NCBI GenBank assembly: GCA_020832445.1
Contig: JAFIEO010000008.1
Location: forward strand, 36,389 to 100,388
Direction of reading: 5' to 3'
DNA: 64,000 nucleotides
From: Paracoccaceae bacterium
Lineage (GTDB): Bacteria > Pseudomonadota > Alphaproteobacteria > Rhodobacterales > Rhodobacteraceae
Numbering within the stretch: the stretch's first letter is position 1; each line of letters starts with the position of its first letter. Below the pieces are notes generated by a model that saw only the letters and a program-made list of their open reading frames with translations, had not been told where the DNA came from and searched no databases. The position numbers and the translations under genes were made by a program. Positions 16,977 through 25,166 of the stretch are shown in pieces.

Positions 16977-17746
16977 AGGATGTCGATTTCCGGCAGAAAC
17001 CGCTGGGTCAGTTCGGCTTCTTGCAGGCGCATCAAACGATGTGCACCGCGCATATGGTCCCGCAAGATCTGTCGCGCGGCACCGGAATCGCCACGACGCA
17101 ATGCCGCTACAAGGCGTGACTGGTAATCAATGCCCGACGCCCACAGTTTACGGTTAGGCAAGGCATACAACCTGCGCGACACGGTCACATCTGCCAGCAT
17201 ATTCGCCGTGAACCTGATCAGAAAACGCAACAGGCGGTTATCCGACATTTCGGCCAGAAGGGCGTGAAACCGCAGTGAGGCAATATGTTGTTCGCGTTCT
17301 TCTTCGGCATTCCGGGCGGGTTCGGCGTAGCATTCCATGACCGATTCCAGCGCGGCAAGCTGGTCTTCATCAAGTTTGCCCGCAAGCGACGCTGCAAGCT
17401 CCGGCTCCAGCGCTTCGCGGATCTGGTAAAGATCATCAATCGAAAGCTGCTGAAAGTAGAAATAATTACCCAGCAGGGCGGTCGCGCGTTCCTCTGACAC
17501 CTGATGCACGAACACACCGCCACCCGGCCCCGTGCGCGATTTCACCAATCCCTGCGCTTCCAGTATGCGCACAGCTTCGCGGATTGTGCCCTTGGCCATG
17601 CCAAAACGGTCTATCAGTTCCACTTCCGACGGCAGGCGGTCACCGGGCTGCCAGCCGTTTTCCATGACCCATTGCTTGATCGCTTCGGCAACCTGTTGCG
17701 GCCGCGACAGGCGTTCAGTGCGGGATGGGGTGATGGCAGGCGGCAA
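16973..17746 (-). CDS. GntR-family regulator, FCD (FadR-type) subfamily
   Basis: The 257-residue protein has an N-terminal winged helix (SRPQQVAEAIKQWVMENGWQPGDRLPSEVEL...GTIREAVRILEAQGLV) and a C-terminal all-helical FCD ligand domain with the metal-site pattern built on Asp/His residues (FHALLAEMSDN, LRDHMRGAH). I prefer the TTG at 17746, because AAGGAG (17753-17758) is spaced six bases from it; the ATG at 17830 would add 28 residues with no family similarity. The gene overlaps the 3' end of the ABC ATPase by 32 bases and is the last gene of the transporter operon. It probably controls the divergent promoters at 23190-23243, by inference. Its stop codon lies in the repeat element. Confidence 0.88.
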   Translation of the reverse strand: MPPAITPSRTERLSRPQQVAEAIKQWVMENGWQPGDRLPSEVELIDRFGMAKGTIREAVRILEAQGLVKSRTGPGGGVFVHQVSEERATALLGNYFYFQQLSIDDLYQIREALEPELAASLAGKLDEDQLAALESVMECYAEPARNAEEEREQHIASLRFHALLAEMSDNRLLRFLIRFTANMLADVTVSRRLYALPNRKLWASGIDYQSRLVAALRRGDSGAARQILRDHMRGAHRLMRLQEAELTQRFLPEIDIL

Positions 17747-18668
17747 ACTGATCTCCTTCAACGGCCCCAAGGACCGGTATTTCACGGCGGCACAAATCCG
17801 ATGCACGCGGACACCGCCCCGCGAAGGCACAGCCCGCAGGCGGGTTCAGCGGGTCCGGCAATTCGCCCGATTGCGCACCCCCAAGCGGACGCCCCACCAC
17901 TGGCGCCGAATCCGCCAGAAGCTTGGTATAGGGATGGCGCGGCGCTGCAAAGACCTTTTGCGCAGGGCCGGTTTCCACGACCGCACCGAAATACAGCACC
18001 GCAATGCGGTCGCTTACGGCCTCGACCACGGCCAGATCATGGCTGATGAACAGATAGGTCAGGTTCATCCGCTGTTTCAGGTCCGCCAGCAGGTTCAGCA
18101 CCTGCGCCTGCACAGACACATCCAGCGCCGACACCGGTTCATCCAGAATCAGGATGCGCGGACTGGCCGCCAATGCGCGCGCAATCCCGATCCGCTGCGC
18201 CTGCCCGCCAGAAAATTCGTGCGGATAGCGCGACAGAAATTCCGGGCGCAGGTTCACGGCATCAAACAATTCTGCAATGCGCGCGTCCAGCGCGGGGCCG
18301 CGCAGACCGTGCAACTGGCGCAAGGGCGCTTCCATGATCTGGCGGATGGTCTTGCGCGGGTTCAGGCTGGAAACAGGGTCTTGAAACACATACTGAATCA
18401 ACCGCCCGAAAGCTGCGGGGTCGGCGCGGTCCAATGCGCGCCCCTCAATCTCGATCCTGCCCGATGTGGGCGGCAACAGCCCGACCAGCATGCGCGCAAG
18501 GGTGGATTTGCCGCACCCGGATTCGCCGACAATGCCCAGCGTCTCGCCCTGCTGCACGTCCAGCGACACCGGATGAACGGCGCGGACCTGCGCGCGCGGC
18601 GGGCCGATCAGGCGCTTGCCGATGTCGAATGTCTTGGCCAGTTCGGTGGTCTTTAACGCAAGTGTCAT
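17715..18668 (-). CDS. Peptide-type ABC transporter ATPase (OppF/DppF-like)
   Basis: The 317-residue ATPase has Walker A GESGCGKS at 48-55, signature FSGGQAQRIGIARAL and Walker B ILILDEPVSALD. The C-terminal oligopeptide-transporter extension has the Cys-rich segment CAFAGRCPRASDLC, which in DppD/OppF relatives binds an Fe-S cluster. It is the second ATPase of the system, pairing with the ATPase half of the fused protein upstream. ATG 18668 forms an ATGA overlap with the fusion gene, so it is preferred to the ATG at 18692. The substrate class (peptide, nickel, opine, ureide) is not fixed by sequence. Confidence 0.9.
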   Translation of the reverse strand: MTLALKTTELAKTFDIGKRLIGPPRAQVRAVHPVSLDVQQGETLGIVGESGCGKSTLARMLVGLLPPTSGRIEIEGRALDRADPAAFGRLIQYVFQDPVSSLNPRKTIRQIMEAPLRQLHGLRGPALDARIAELFDAVNLRPEFLSRYPHEFSGGQAQRIGIARALAASPRILILDEPVSALDVSVQAQVLNLLADLKQRMNLTYLFISHDLAVVEAVSDRIAVLYFGAVVETGPAQKVFAAPRHPYTKLLADSAPVVGRPLGGAQSGELPDPLNPPAGCAFAGRCPRASDLCRREIPVLGAVEGDQFAACHHPIPH

Positions 18669-20527
18669 GGCGCCCCCTCCGGGAACAGGCACCGGACCTG
18701 ACGCGCCGTGCCTTGCAGGTCAATCTCCCCCATGCGGCAGGCGTCCTGCGCTTTGTCGCAGCGCGGCGCAAACGCGCAACCTTGGGGCAGGTCATCCACC
18801 GCAGGCGGCAGGCCCGGAATGGCCGCCAGAATGCGCCGCCCGCCGCCAAGTTCAGGCACGCAGGCAATCAAGCGGCGCGTATAGGGATGCGCAGGCGCGG
18901 ACAGTATGTCTGCGGTCGGGCCGGTTTCCACAATGCGGCCCCCATACATAACGGCAACGCGGTCACATAACTGCCCCACAACGCCGAAATCATGCGTGAT
19001 AAACAAGATCGCCAACCCACGCGACCGCCGCAGATCATCCAGCAGGGCCAGAATTTGCGCCTGCACCGTCACATCAAGCGCGGTGGTGGGTTCATCCGCG
19101 ATGATGATGTCAGGGTCATTGGCCAGCGCCATGGCAATGCCCACACGCTGGCGCATACCGCCCGACAATTCATGCGGAAAGGCACGAATGCGTGCGGGCG
19201 CATTGGGAATGCGCACATCTTCCAGCAGCTTGACGGCGCGCGCATGCGCCGCGCTATGGCTGACGGGTTCATGCACGCGAATGGCCTCGATCAACTGATC
19301 GCCAATGCGGTATAACGGGTGCAGCGTCGACAAAGGGTCCTGAAAAATATAGGCCACCTTGCGCCCGCGCAGCGTGCGCAGCACCTCATAAGGTGCGCCG
19401 ATCAGGTCCTGCCCCTCCAGCCGCACCGCACCGCCCGTGATCACACCGGGGGGCGATGCAACCAGCCCCATGACCGACAGCGCCGTGACCGATTTGCCCG
19501 ACCCGGACTCGCCGATCAGGCCCAGACATTCACCGGGCTTCAGGTCCAGCGACACTTTGTTCACGGCCCTGTAGGTGCGTGGTCCGATATGAAACTGCGT
19601 CTCCAGCGCCTCGATCCGCAACAACCCCTCGCCCGATGGCGCAGGCACGCGCACCCGCTCCACCCGTGTGGCGGCCATGGGCCGCGCCAGCGCACCCGAA
19701 CGCAGTCGCGGGTCCAGCGCATCGCGGATGCCATCCCCCAGCAGGTTGACCGACATCACAATCAACAGGATCATCACCCCCGGCACAATGGATGTATGCG
19801 GCGCAGTAATCAGCGCCGAACGCGCCTCGCCCAGCATGGACCCAAGATCGGCCTGCGGCGGCTGGCTGCCAAGGCCCAGAAAGGACAGGCCTGCGGTTTC
19901 CAGAATCATCCAGCCAATCGTCGTGGACATGGCAATCACCACCACCGGCACAATGTTGGGCACCACCTCTGTCAGAATAATGCGGGTGTGCCCCATGCCC
20001 GCCAGCCTTGCCGCGTCAATGAACTCCCGATGCGCGATGCCCACGCTTACGCCGCGAATGTTGCGCGCGAAAAACGGAATGTTCACCACTGCAACCGCAA
20101 TCAGCGCATTCAGCAGCCCCGGCCCCAGCACCGCCACAATCGCCAGCGCCAGCAAGATATAGGGAAACGCCATCAGCATATCGACACCGCGCATGGTCAC
20201 ATTATCCGTGCGCCCGCCGAAATAGCCCGCCATCACGCCAATCGCCGCCCCCGCCAGCCCGGCCACCAGCGCTGCCGCAAACCCCACGGCCAGTGACAGC
20301 CGTGTGCCCCACATCAGCCGCGACAGCAGATCACGCCCCAGATGGTCGGTGCCCAGCAAATGCCCGTCCGCGAAGGGACGCAAAAAGCGGTTGGCGGTGT
20401 TGGTTGCATTGGGCGGGTGCAGCGGCAACACGGGCGTCAGCAGCGCCAGAACCACGATGATGCCCAACACCACAGCCCCGAACCCCGCCAGCCGGTTCCG
20501 GAACAGAAGTCGCAAAAACAGCCTCAT
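18665..20527 (-). CDS. Fused ABC permease (DppC-like) and ATPase (DppD-like)
   Basis: The 620-residue protein joins a DppC-type permease (residues about 1-285, six hydrophobic segments with the EAA-loop EFIDAARLAGMGHTRII) to a full DppD-type ATPase (about 300-620). The ATPase half has Walker A GESGSGKS at 339-346, signature LSGGMRQR near 453, Walker B IIIADEPTTALD and the Cys-rich tail CAFAPRCDKAQDAC. In most peptide transporters these are separate genes; fused versions occur in some alphaproteobacteria. There is no frame break at the junction. It overlaps its neighbours by 4 bases on both sides. Confidence 0.9.
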   Translation of the reverse strand: MRLFLRLLFRNRLAGFGAVVLGIIVVLALLTPVLPLHPPNATNTANRFLRPFADGHLLGTDHLGRDLLSRLMWGTRLSLAVGFAAALVAGLAGAAIGVMAGYFGGRTDNVTMRGVDMLMAFPYILLALAIVAVLGPGLLNALIAVAVVNIPFFARNIRGVSVGIAHREFIDAARLAGMGHTRIILTEVVPNIVPVVVIAMSTTIGWMILETAGLSFLGLGSQPPQADLGSMLGEARSALITAPHTSIVPGVMILLIVMSVNLLGDGIRDALDPRLRSGALARPMAATRVERVRVPAPSGEGLLRIEALETQFHIGPRTYRAVNKVSLDLKPGECLGLIGESGSGKSVTALSVMGLVASPPGVITGGAVRLEGQDLIGAPYEVLRTLRGRKVAYIFQDPLSTLHPLYRIGDQLIEAIRVHEPVSHSAAHARAVKLLEDVRIPNAPARIRAFPHELSGGMRQRVGIAMALANDPDIIIADEPTTALDVTVQAQILALLDDLRRSRGLAILFITHDFGVVGQLCDRVAVMYGGRIVETGPTADILSAPAHPYTRRLIACVPELGGGRRILAAIPGLPPAVDDLPQGCAFAPRCDKAQDACRMGEIDLQGTARQVRCLFPEGAP

Positions 20528-21471
20528 GTCCGTATCCTCGGGTCCAGCACGCTTTGCGCCACATCGACCACGATGTTGAACCCCACATAGCAGGCGGCCA
20601 CAAAAACCACGCCGCCCTGCACCAGCAAGATGTCGCGCTTCAGGATCGCATCAACCAGCATCCGCCCCACGCCGGGCCATTGAAACACCATTTCGATATA
20701 CACGGCCCCCGACAGCACAAAACCCGCCTGAATCCCCAGAACCGGAATAATGCTGACCATCGCGGCGCGCAGCGCATGGCCCCAGATCACGCGGCGTTCA
20801 TGCACGCCCTTGGCGCGCGCGGTGCGGATAAAATCCTGCCGCAGCACTTCCAGCATCGCACCCCGCGACAACCGCGCGATCACACCGGTGGCCACCACCG
20901 ACAATGCAAGCGCGGGCATCGTCAGATGCCGGATCAGGTCCGGCACATCGCCGCCGCCCCAGATCGAATACATTCCCGACACCGGCAACCAGCGCAACTG
21001 CACCGCAAACAACAAGATCATCATCATGCCAAGGAAAAACGACGGCACAGAAATGCCCAGGATCACCACAAAGGTAATCGCCTTATCGGCCAGCCCGTAT
21101 TGCCGCGCGGCAGACACCACACCGGCCAGAATGCCCAAAGCCGAACACAGAACAAACGCCGTGCCCGCCAGAATCAACGTGGCCGAAAAGCGGTCCAGAA
21201 TCTCGTCCAGAACGGGCCGGTTCAACGCAAATGACCGCCCGAAATCACCTTGCAGCAGGTTGCCAAGCCAGATGAAATACTGCCGCCATAACGGCTCGTC
21301 CAGACCCAGATGCCGGTTCAGCCGCTCCACATTCTCGGGCGTTGCGTAGGATCCAAGGATGGCAGTTGCCGGATCACCGGGGATCATCGCCATGATCAGG
21401 AACACAATTACAGTGATGCCCAGAAGCACCGGAATTGCCGACAATAGCCGTGTCAGGATGTAGCCGCCCAT
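20524..21471 (-). CDS. Peptide-type ABC transporter permease (DppB-like)
   Basis: The 315-residue inner-membrane permease has the classic N-terminus YILTRLLSAIPVLLGITVIVFLI, the loop PGDPA followed by LGLDEPLWRQY, and the EAA motif FIRTARAKGVHERRVIWGHALRAA. It forms the pore with the DppC half of the fused protein downstream, which it overlaps by 4 bases. Six transmembrane segments are expected. The gene follows the binding-protein gene after a 109-base spacer carrying a strong hairpin. Confidence 0.93.
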   Translation of the reverse strand: MGGYILTRLLSAIPVLLGITVIVFLIMAMIPGDPATAILGSYATPENVERLNRHLGLDEPLWRQYFIWLGNLLQGDFGRSFALNRPVLDEILDRFSATLILAGTAFVLCSALGILAGVVSAARQYGLADKAITFVVILGISVPSFFLGMMMILLFAVQLRWLPVSGMYSIWGGGDVPDLIRHLTMPALALSVVATGVIARLSRGAMLEVLRQDFIRTARAKGVHERRVIWGHALRAAMVSIIPVLGIQAGFVLSGAVYIEMVFQWPGVGRMLVDAILKRDILLVQGGVVFVAACYVGFNIVVDVAQSVLDPRIRT

Positions 21472-21544
21472 GGCGCCAGCCCCTTTTGCTCGTTCATTCT
21501 GGGATAAATATCCTCAGGGGGGTGAATTGGGCCATTTGGCCCAA

Positions 21545-21568
21545 GAGGGGGGCGCGAACGCCCCCCTC
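21545..21568 (-). promoter_or_regulatory. Intercistronic hairpin between binding-protein and permease genes
   Basis: A perfect 10-bp stem GAGGGGGGCG/CGCCCCCCTC with a CGAA tetraloop starts 12 bases after the binding-protein stop. It has no T-run in the minus direction. Such hairpins commonly protect or partly terminate after the binding-protein cistron so that it is made in excess over the membrane components. Confidence 0.6.
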
Positions 21569-21580
21569 CCTTTGGCCGGT

Positions 21581-23158
21581 TCAGTTCTTCACCACATCTT
21601 TCAGCAACAAAAAGAAAGACGGCTCCAGCTGGAAATTCTCCACCGCGCCCGATGTTACGGCATTCTGCTTCCAGTTCGCCACAAAAACCCATGGCGCATC
21701 ATCCTGCACAATTTCCTGCATCTCGCGGTACAGCTGTGCGCGGGTTTCCTGATCGGTTTCCACACGCGCGGCTTCCAGCAGGGCATCAACTTCGGGGTTG
21801 GAATAATAACCCGAATTGAACCCGCCCGCATCGGGGAAGGCATCAGTGCGCAAGGTCAAAAAGGGCAGCGTGTCAGGGTCATTTGTCATCCACGCCATCT
21901 GCGCCATGTCTGCCTTGCCTTCCAGACCGGGATTCACGCGCCCAAGGAAGGTGTTCCATTCATAGGTCTCGATCGTCACATCGAACCCCACCGCCGCCAG
22001 ATCGGCCTGAATGGCGGTCCCCATCGGAATCGGGTCCAGCATACCGGACCCGCCTTCGGTCACATAAAAAGTCAGGCTCGCACCTTCGGCATCTGCTTCG
22101 GCCAGCAACTCGCGTGCGCGGTCGGGGTTGTAGGGATATGGCTCCAGCGCGTCATTATAAGCCCATGCGAAAGCGGGCGGGGTCGGGCCTGCGGCAATAT
22201 CGGCCGTGCCTTCCAGCACGTCATTCACCAGCGCTTCTTTATTGATGGCGTAATTCGCGGCCTGACGCACGCGCTTGTCGGCAAAGGGGCCTTCCTTGGC
22301 GTTCAGAATCAGGAACCACACATGCGGGCCTGCCTGTTCGACCAGTTCATACCCGTCGCCTTGAAACTGCGACAGCGCCACGGGCGGCACTTCGACCATC
22401 ATGTCGATCCCGCCCGACAACATTTCGGCCACGCGCGTATTCGCATCCGAAATAGGGCGGAAGATCACCGCTTCGGTGCCCGAAACCCCGTCCCAATAAT
22501 CTTCGTTGCGGGTGACAACGACACGTTCATTGGACCGCCATTCGGCAAAGCGGAACGGGCCGGTGCCCGACGGGTTGCGCCCGAAATCATCGCCATGTTC
22601 CATCACGGCAGCGGGCGAGACGATCAACCCTGTGGGATAGGCCATATTCGACAAAAACGGCGCATAGGGTTCATTCAGCGTGAATTGCACTGTGCGCGCG
22701 TCCAGCGCCTCCACCCCCTCAACTGCGCTGAAGAAGAACGACAACGGGAAGGGGCCGGTGCCATGATACGGGTGGTCTTCGTTCAGCATACGATCAAAGT
22801 TCCAGACCACCGCTTCGGCATCAAATGCGCTGCCATCATGGAAGCTGACATCTTCGCGCAGGGTAAAGGTATAGACGGTGCCATCGTCGGAAATTTCCCA
22901 CGACTCGGCCAGTGCGGGTTCCACTTCCAGCGTGCCGGACGCGTAGCGCACCAACCCGTCATAGACATTCATCAGAATGCGGAAATCATTCACTGCCGTC
23001 ACAGCATGCGGGTCCAGCGCCTGCGGTTCGGCAATCTGGCCCACGACCAGCACACCCGGCGGGGTTTGGGCTGCGGCCGGTGCCACCAGCGCCGAAGATG
23101 CTAAAAGTGCTGCCGTCAGCAGGCCAAGCCCGCGGCGCGTGAAAGATGAGTTGGCCAT
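21581..23158 (-). CDS. ABC transporter substrate-binding protein (family 5, DppA-like)
   Basis: This 525-residue periplasmic protein of SBP family 5 has a signal peptide (FTRRGLGLLTAALLASS... ending APAAAQ) that includes a twin-arginine pair. The family-5 landmarks SLAESWEISDDGTVYTFTLREDVSFHDG and the NFDRMLNEDHPY stretch follow. It should capture the substrate for the transporter encoded by 17715-21471. ATG 23158 is chosen because AGGGAG lies just upstream and the signal peptide then begins properly; the 19 codons before it lie in the promoter. It is the first gene of the operon, divergent from the DUF1028 gene. Confidence 0.92.
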   Translation of the reverse strand: MANSSFTRRGLGLLTAALLASSALVAPAAAQTPPGVLVVGQIAEPQALDPHAVTAVNDFRILMNVYDGLVRYASGTLEVEPALAESWEISDDGTVYTFTLREDVSFHDGSAFDAEAVVWNFDRMLNEDHPYHGTGPFPLSFFFSAVEGVEALDARTVQFTLNEPYAPFLSNMAYPTGLIVSPAAVMEHGDDFGRNPSGTGPFRFAEWRSNERVVVTRNEDYWDGVSGTEAVIFRPISDANTRVAEMLSGGIDMMVEVPPVALSQFQGDGYELVEQAGPHVWFLILNAKEGPFADKRVRQAANYAINKEALVNDVLEGTADIAAGPTPPAFAWAYNDALEPYPYNPDRARELLAEADAEGASLTFYVTEGGSGMLDPIPMGTAIQADLAAVGFDVTIETYEWNTFLGRVNPGLEGKADMAQMAWMTNDPDTLPFLTLRTDAFPDAGGFNSGYYSNPEVDALLEAARVETDQETRAQLYREMQEIVQDDAPWVFVANWKQNAVTSGAVENFQLEPSFFLLLKDVVKN

Positions 23159-23189
23159 ATCAGGCACTCCCTGTTGTGATGATTGTTGA

Positions 23190-23243
23190 TGTCTATTTAT
23201 CATGATAATTTGCATCCGTCAAAATTTTCATGATAAATAGACA
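23190..23243. promoter_or_regulatory. Divergent promoter region with 16-bp inverted-repeat operator pair
   Basis: TGTCTATTTATCATGA (23190-23205) and its exact reverse complement (23228-23243) are separated by 22 bases. A plus-strand promoter can be drawn as TTGCAT (23210-23215), 16 bases, GATAAA (23232-23237). A minus-strand one begins with TTGACG (23222-23217) and has its -10 in the left arm. Each arm thus overlaps a -10 region, as expected for a repressor acting on both operons. The GntR protein at 16973-17746 is the obvious candidate. Confidence 0.6.
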
Positions 23244-23263
23244 CAAAGTAAGGGAACAAACGC

Positions 23264-23926
23264 ATGACCTTTTCGATTCTTGCGCAAGATTTGGGCACTG
23301 GCGCGTTGGGCGGCGCGGCGGCGACCGGCGCGCTTTGTGTCGGTGGCTGGGTGCTTCGGGGCGATTCGCGCGCTGGAATGACCGCATCCCAAGGGGCCGC
23401 GCCGTCCACCATCTGGGGCGAGGATGCGCTGGAACATATGCGCGCGGGCCAGACTGCCGCGCAAGTGGTGGCCGGTGTCACTGCCGCAGATCGCGGGCGC
23501 GCATGGCGGCAATTATCCGCGCTGGACCGCCATGGTGGCACGGCCAGCCATAGCGGGGACCGCAACACGCCATGGTGCGGGGCAGTGGGCCAGGTTGGCC
23601 TTGTGGTGTCGGGAAACCTGCTGGCAGGTCCGCAGGTTCTGGACGCGCTGCGGGGCGGGTTTGTGGATACAAGCGGCACATTCGCCGAACGCCTGCTGGC
23701 CGCGCTGCATGCCGCCGATGCCGCAGGCGGGGACAGTCGTGGCCTGCAATCTGCCGCGTTGCTGGTTGTGTCCGATGACGCGCCGCCGCTGAACCTGCGC
23801 ATTGACTGGGCGCAAGACCCCATCACCGCGCTAGAGGAGTTATACCAGCGCAGCCAAAGCGGGGACTATGCCCGATGGTTGCCAACTGTCCCCACACGCA
23901 ACGATCCGGAACGCGGCCATGACTGA
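23264..23926 (+). CDS. DUF1028-family protein (putative Ntn-hydrolase-like)
   Basis: This 220-residue protein belongs to the DUF1028 family: MTFSILAQDLGTGALGGAAATG is the standard N-terminus, followed by the conserved AAPSTIWGEDALEHMRAGQTA and VVSGNLLAGPQVLDAL. The family is thought to adopt an Ntn-hydrolase-like fold, in which residue 4 or thereabouts would be catalytic; activity is not established. It has no signal peptide. AAGGGA precedes the ATG. The gene overlaps the M20 hydrolase by 8 bases and diverges from the peptide-type ABC operon, so all probably serve one catabolic route for an imported amide or ureido compound (inference). Confidence 0.85.
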   Translation: MTFSILAQDLGTGALGGAAATGALCVGGWVLRGDSRAGMTASQGAAPSTIWGEDALEHMRAGQTAAQVVAGVTAADRGRAWRQLSALDRHGGTASHSGDRNTPWCGAVGQVGLVVSGNLLAGPQVLDALRGGFVDTSGTFAERLLAALHAADAAGGDSRGLQSAALLVVSDDAPPLNLRIDWAQDPITALEELYQRSQSGDYARWLPTVPTRNDPERGHD

Positions 23927-25163
23927 AACAGATTGGGGCATGATGGCGCAGAACTGGCTGGACCGGCTGGCCGCCTGTTCGCAACCCGGACCCGGTGTGA
24001 CGCGCCTGCCCTTTACACGGCAGCACCGCGCAGCACTTGCGGTTTTGCATGATCTGATGGAAGGCGCGGGGCTGGCCGTGCATCTGGATGCCGCAGGCAC
24101 GCTGGTTGGCAGGCGCGATGGCCCGACGGATGCGCCCACGTTGCTGATGGGCTCGCATCAGGATTCGGTGCGCGAAGGCGGGGCCTATGACGGGATCATG
24201 GGCGTTGTGCTTCCTGTCCTTGCGCTGATGAAGCTGCAACAAGATGGCGTGTCCCTGCCGTTTGCAACCGAAGTTCTGGCCTTCGCCGATGAAGAAGGCG
24301 TGCGCTTTCCGACTGCGCTGATGGGGCCGCGCGCGCTGGCAGGCACGTTCGATATGGCGGCACTGGATATGTGCGACCGTGACGGGATAAGCCTGCGCCG
24401 CGCCATGCGCGATTTCGGCCTGAACCCTGATGCGGTGCCGGACCTGAAGCGCGACCCGTCGCAATGTCTGGGCTGGATCGAATGCCATCTGGAACAAGGG
24501 CCGGTGCTGGAGCGGGCACAGCAGCCGCTGGGTGTTGTCACCGGCATTTGCGGGATTGAGCGCCACAGCGTTACACTGACAGGCCGTGCCGCGCATGCAG
24601 GAACCGTGCCGATGGACCTGCGGTGCGATGCACTGACCGGTGCCGCAGAACTGGTGCTGGCGGTAGAGGGGGTGGCGCGCCGGTCAGATAGCGTATTGGC
24701 CACCGTCGGCAGCATTCAGACCCGCCCCAATGTCGTCAATGCCGTGCCGGGCGAGGTGAGCCTTAGCATTGAAATTCGCGCGCCCCATGATGGCAGCCGC
24801 ACTGCCGCCCGCGCACAGATTGAAACCATGGCCCGGAAAATCGCCGCAGACAGGCGGCTGGCGATGGACATGCGCCACACCTATGCGCAGCCCGCAACAC
24901 CATGCGACACGGCCATGACCCTTGCCCTAAGCGATGCGGTGCGCGCGCATGGCCATAGCGGCCTGATGCTTGCATCGGGGGCGACACATGACACATCGGC
25001 TATGGCCGATCTGTGCCCTGTCGGCATGATCTTTACGGCGTGTCGCGATGGGGTCAGCCACCACCCTGACGAATTTGTAGCCCCCGACGCCATGGCGCAG
25101 GCGGTGGCCGCACTGGCAACCGCGCTGGCGCAACCGGGCATAGCCGAACAGCGCAAAAGGTAA
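23919..25163 (+). CDS. M20-family N-carbamoyl-amino-acid hydrolase / allantoate amidohydrolase-like
   Basis: This 414-residue cytosolic dinuclear metallohydrolase is of the hydantoinase/carbamoylase branch of peptidase M20. Metal-site motifs are visible: GSHQDSVREGGAYDG (His and Asp), FADEEGVRFP (Glu pair), ECHLEQGPVLE (His) and the late GVSHHPDEFV (His). The dimer-domain substrate motif SGATHDTSAM is present. Relatives cleave carbamoyl groups from N-carbamoyl amino acids, allantoate or ureidoglycolate. ATG 23919 gives an 8-base overlap with DUF1028; the 17 extra codons upstream lie inside that gene. The natural substrate is unknown, but the ABC transporter next door probably imports it. Confidence 0.88.
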   Translation: MTETDWGMMAQNWLDRLAACSQPGPGVTRLPFTRQHRAALAVLHDLMEGAGLAVHLDAAGTLVGRRDGPTDAPTLLMGSHQDSVREGGAYDGIMGVVLPVLALMKLQQDGVSLPFATEVLAFADEEGVRFPTALMGPRALAGTFDMAALDMCDRDGISLRRAMRDFGLNPDAVPDLKRDPSQCLGWIECHLEQGPVLERAQQPLGVVTGICGIERHSVTLTGRAAHAGTVPMDLRCDALTGAAELVLAVEGVARRSDSVLATVGSIQTRPNVVNAVPGEVSLSIEIRAPHDGSRTAARAQIETMARKIAADRRLAMDMRHTYAQPATPCDTAMTLALSDAVRAHGHSGLMLASGATHDTSAMADLCPVGMIFTACRDGVSHHPDEFVAPDAMAQAVAALATALAQPGIAEQRKR

Positions 25164-25166
25164 GCG

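Noticed and set aside
16973..17830. ATG at 17830 as the GntR start
   Set aside because: It adds 28 residues overlapping the ATPase gene by 116 bases with no similarity to GntR proteins, whereas the TTG at 17746 has a well-spaced AAGGAG.
17532..20296. Long plus-strand frames opposite the ABC transporter genes
   Set aside because: Their translations are Arg/His/Gln-rich and mirror the real minus-strand genes. The minus-strand genes have all Walker and signature motifs.
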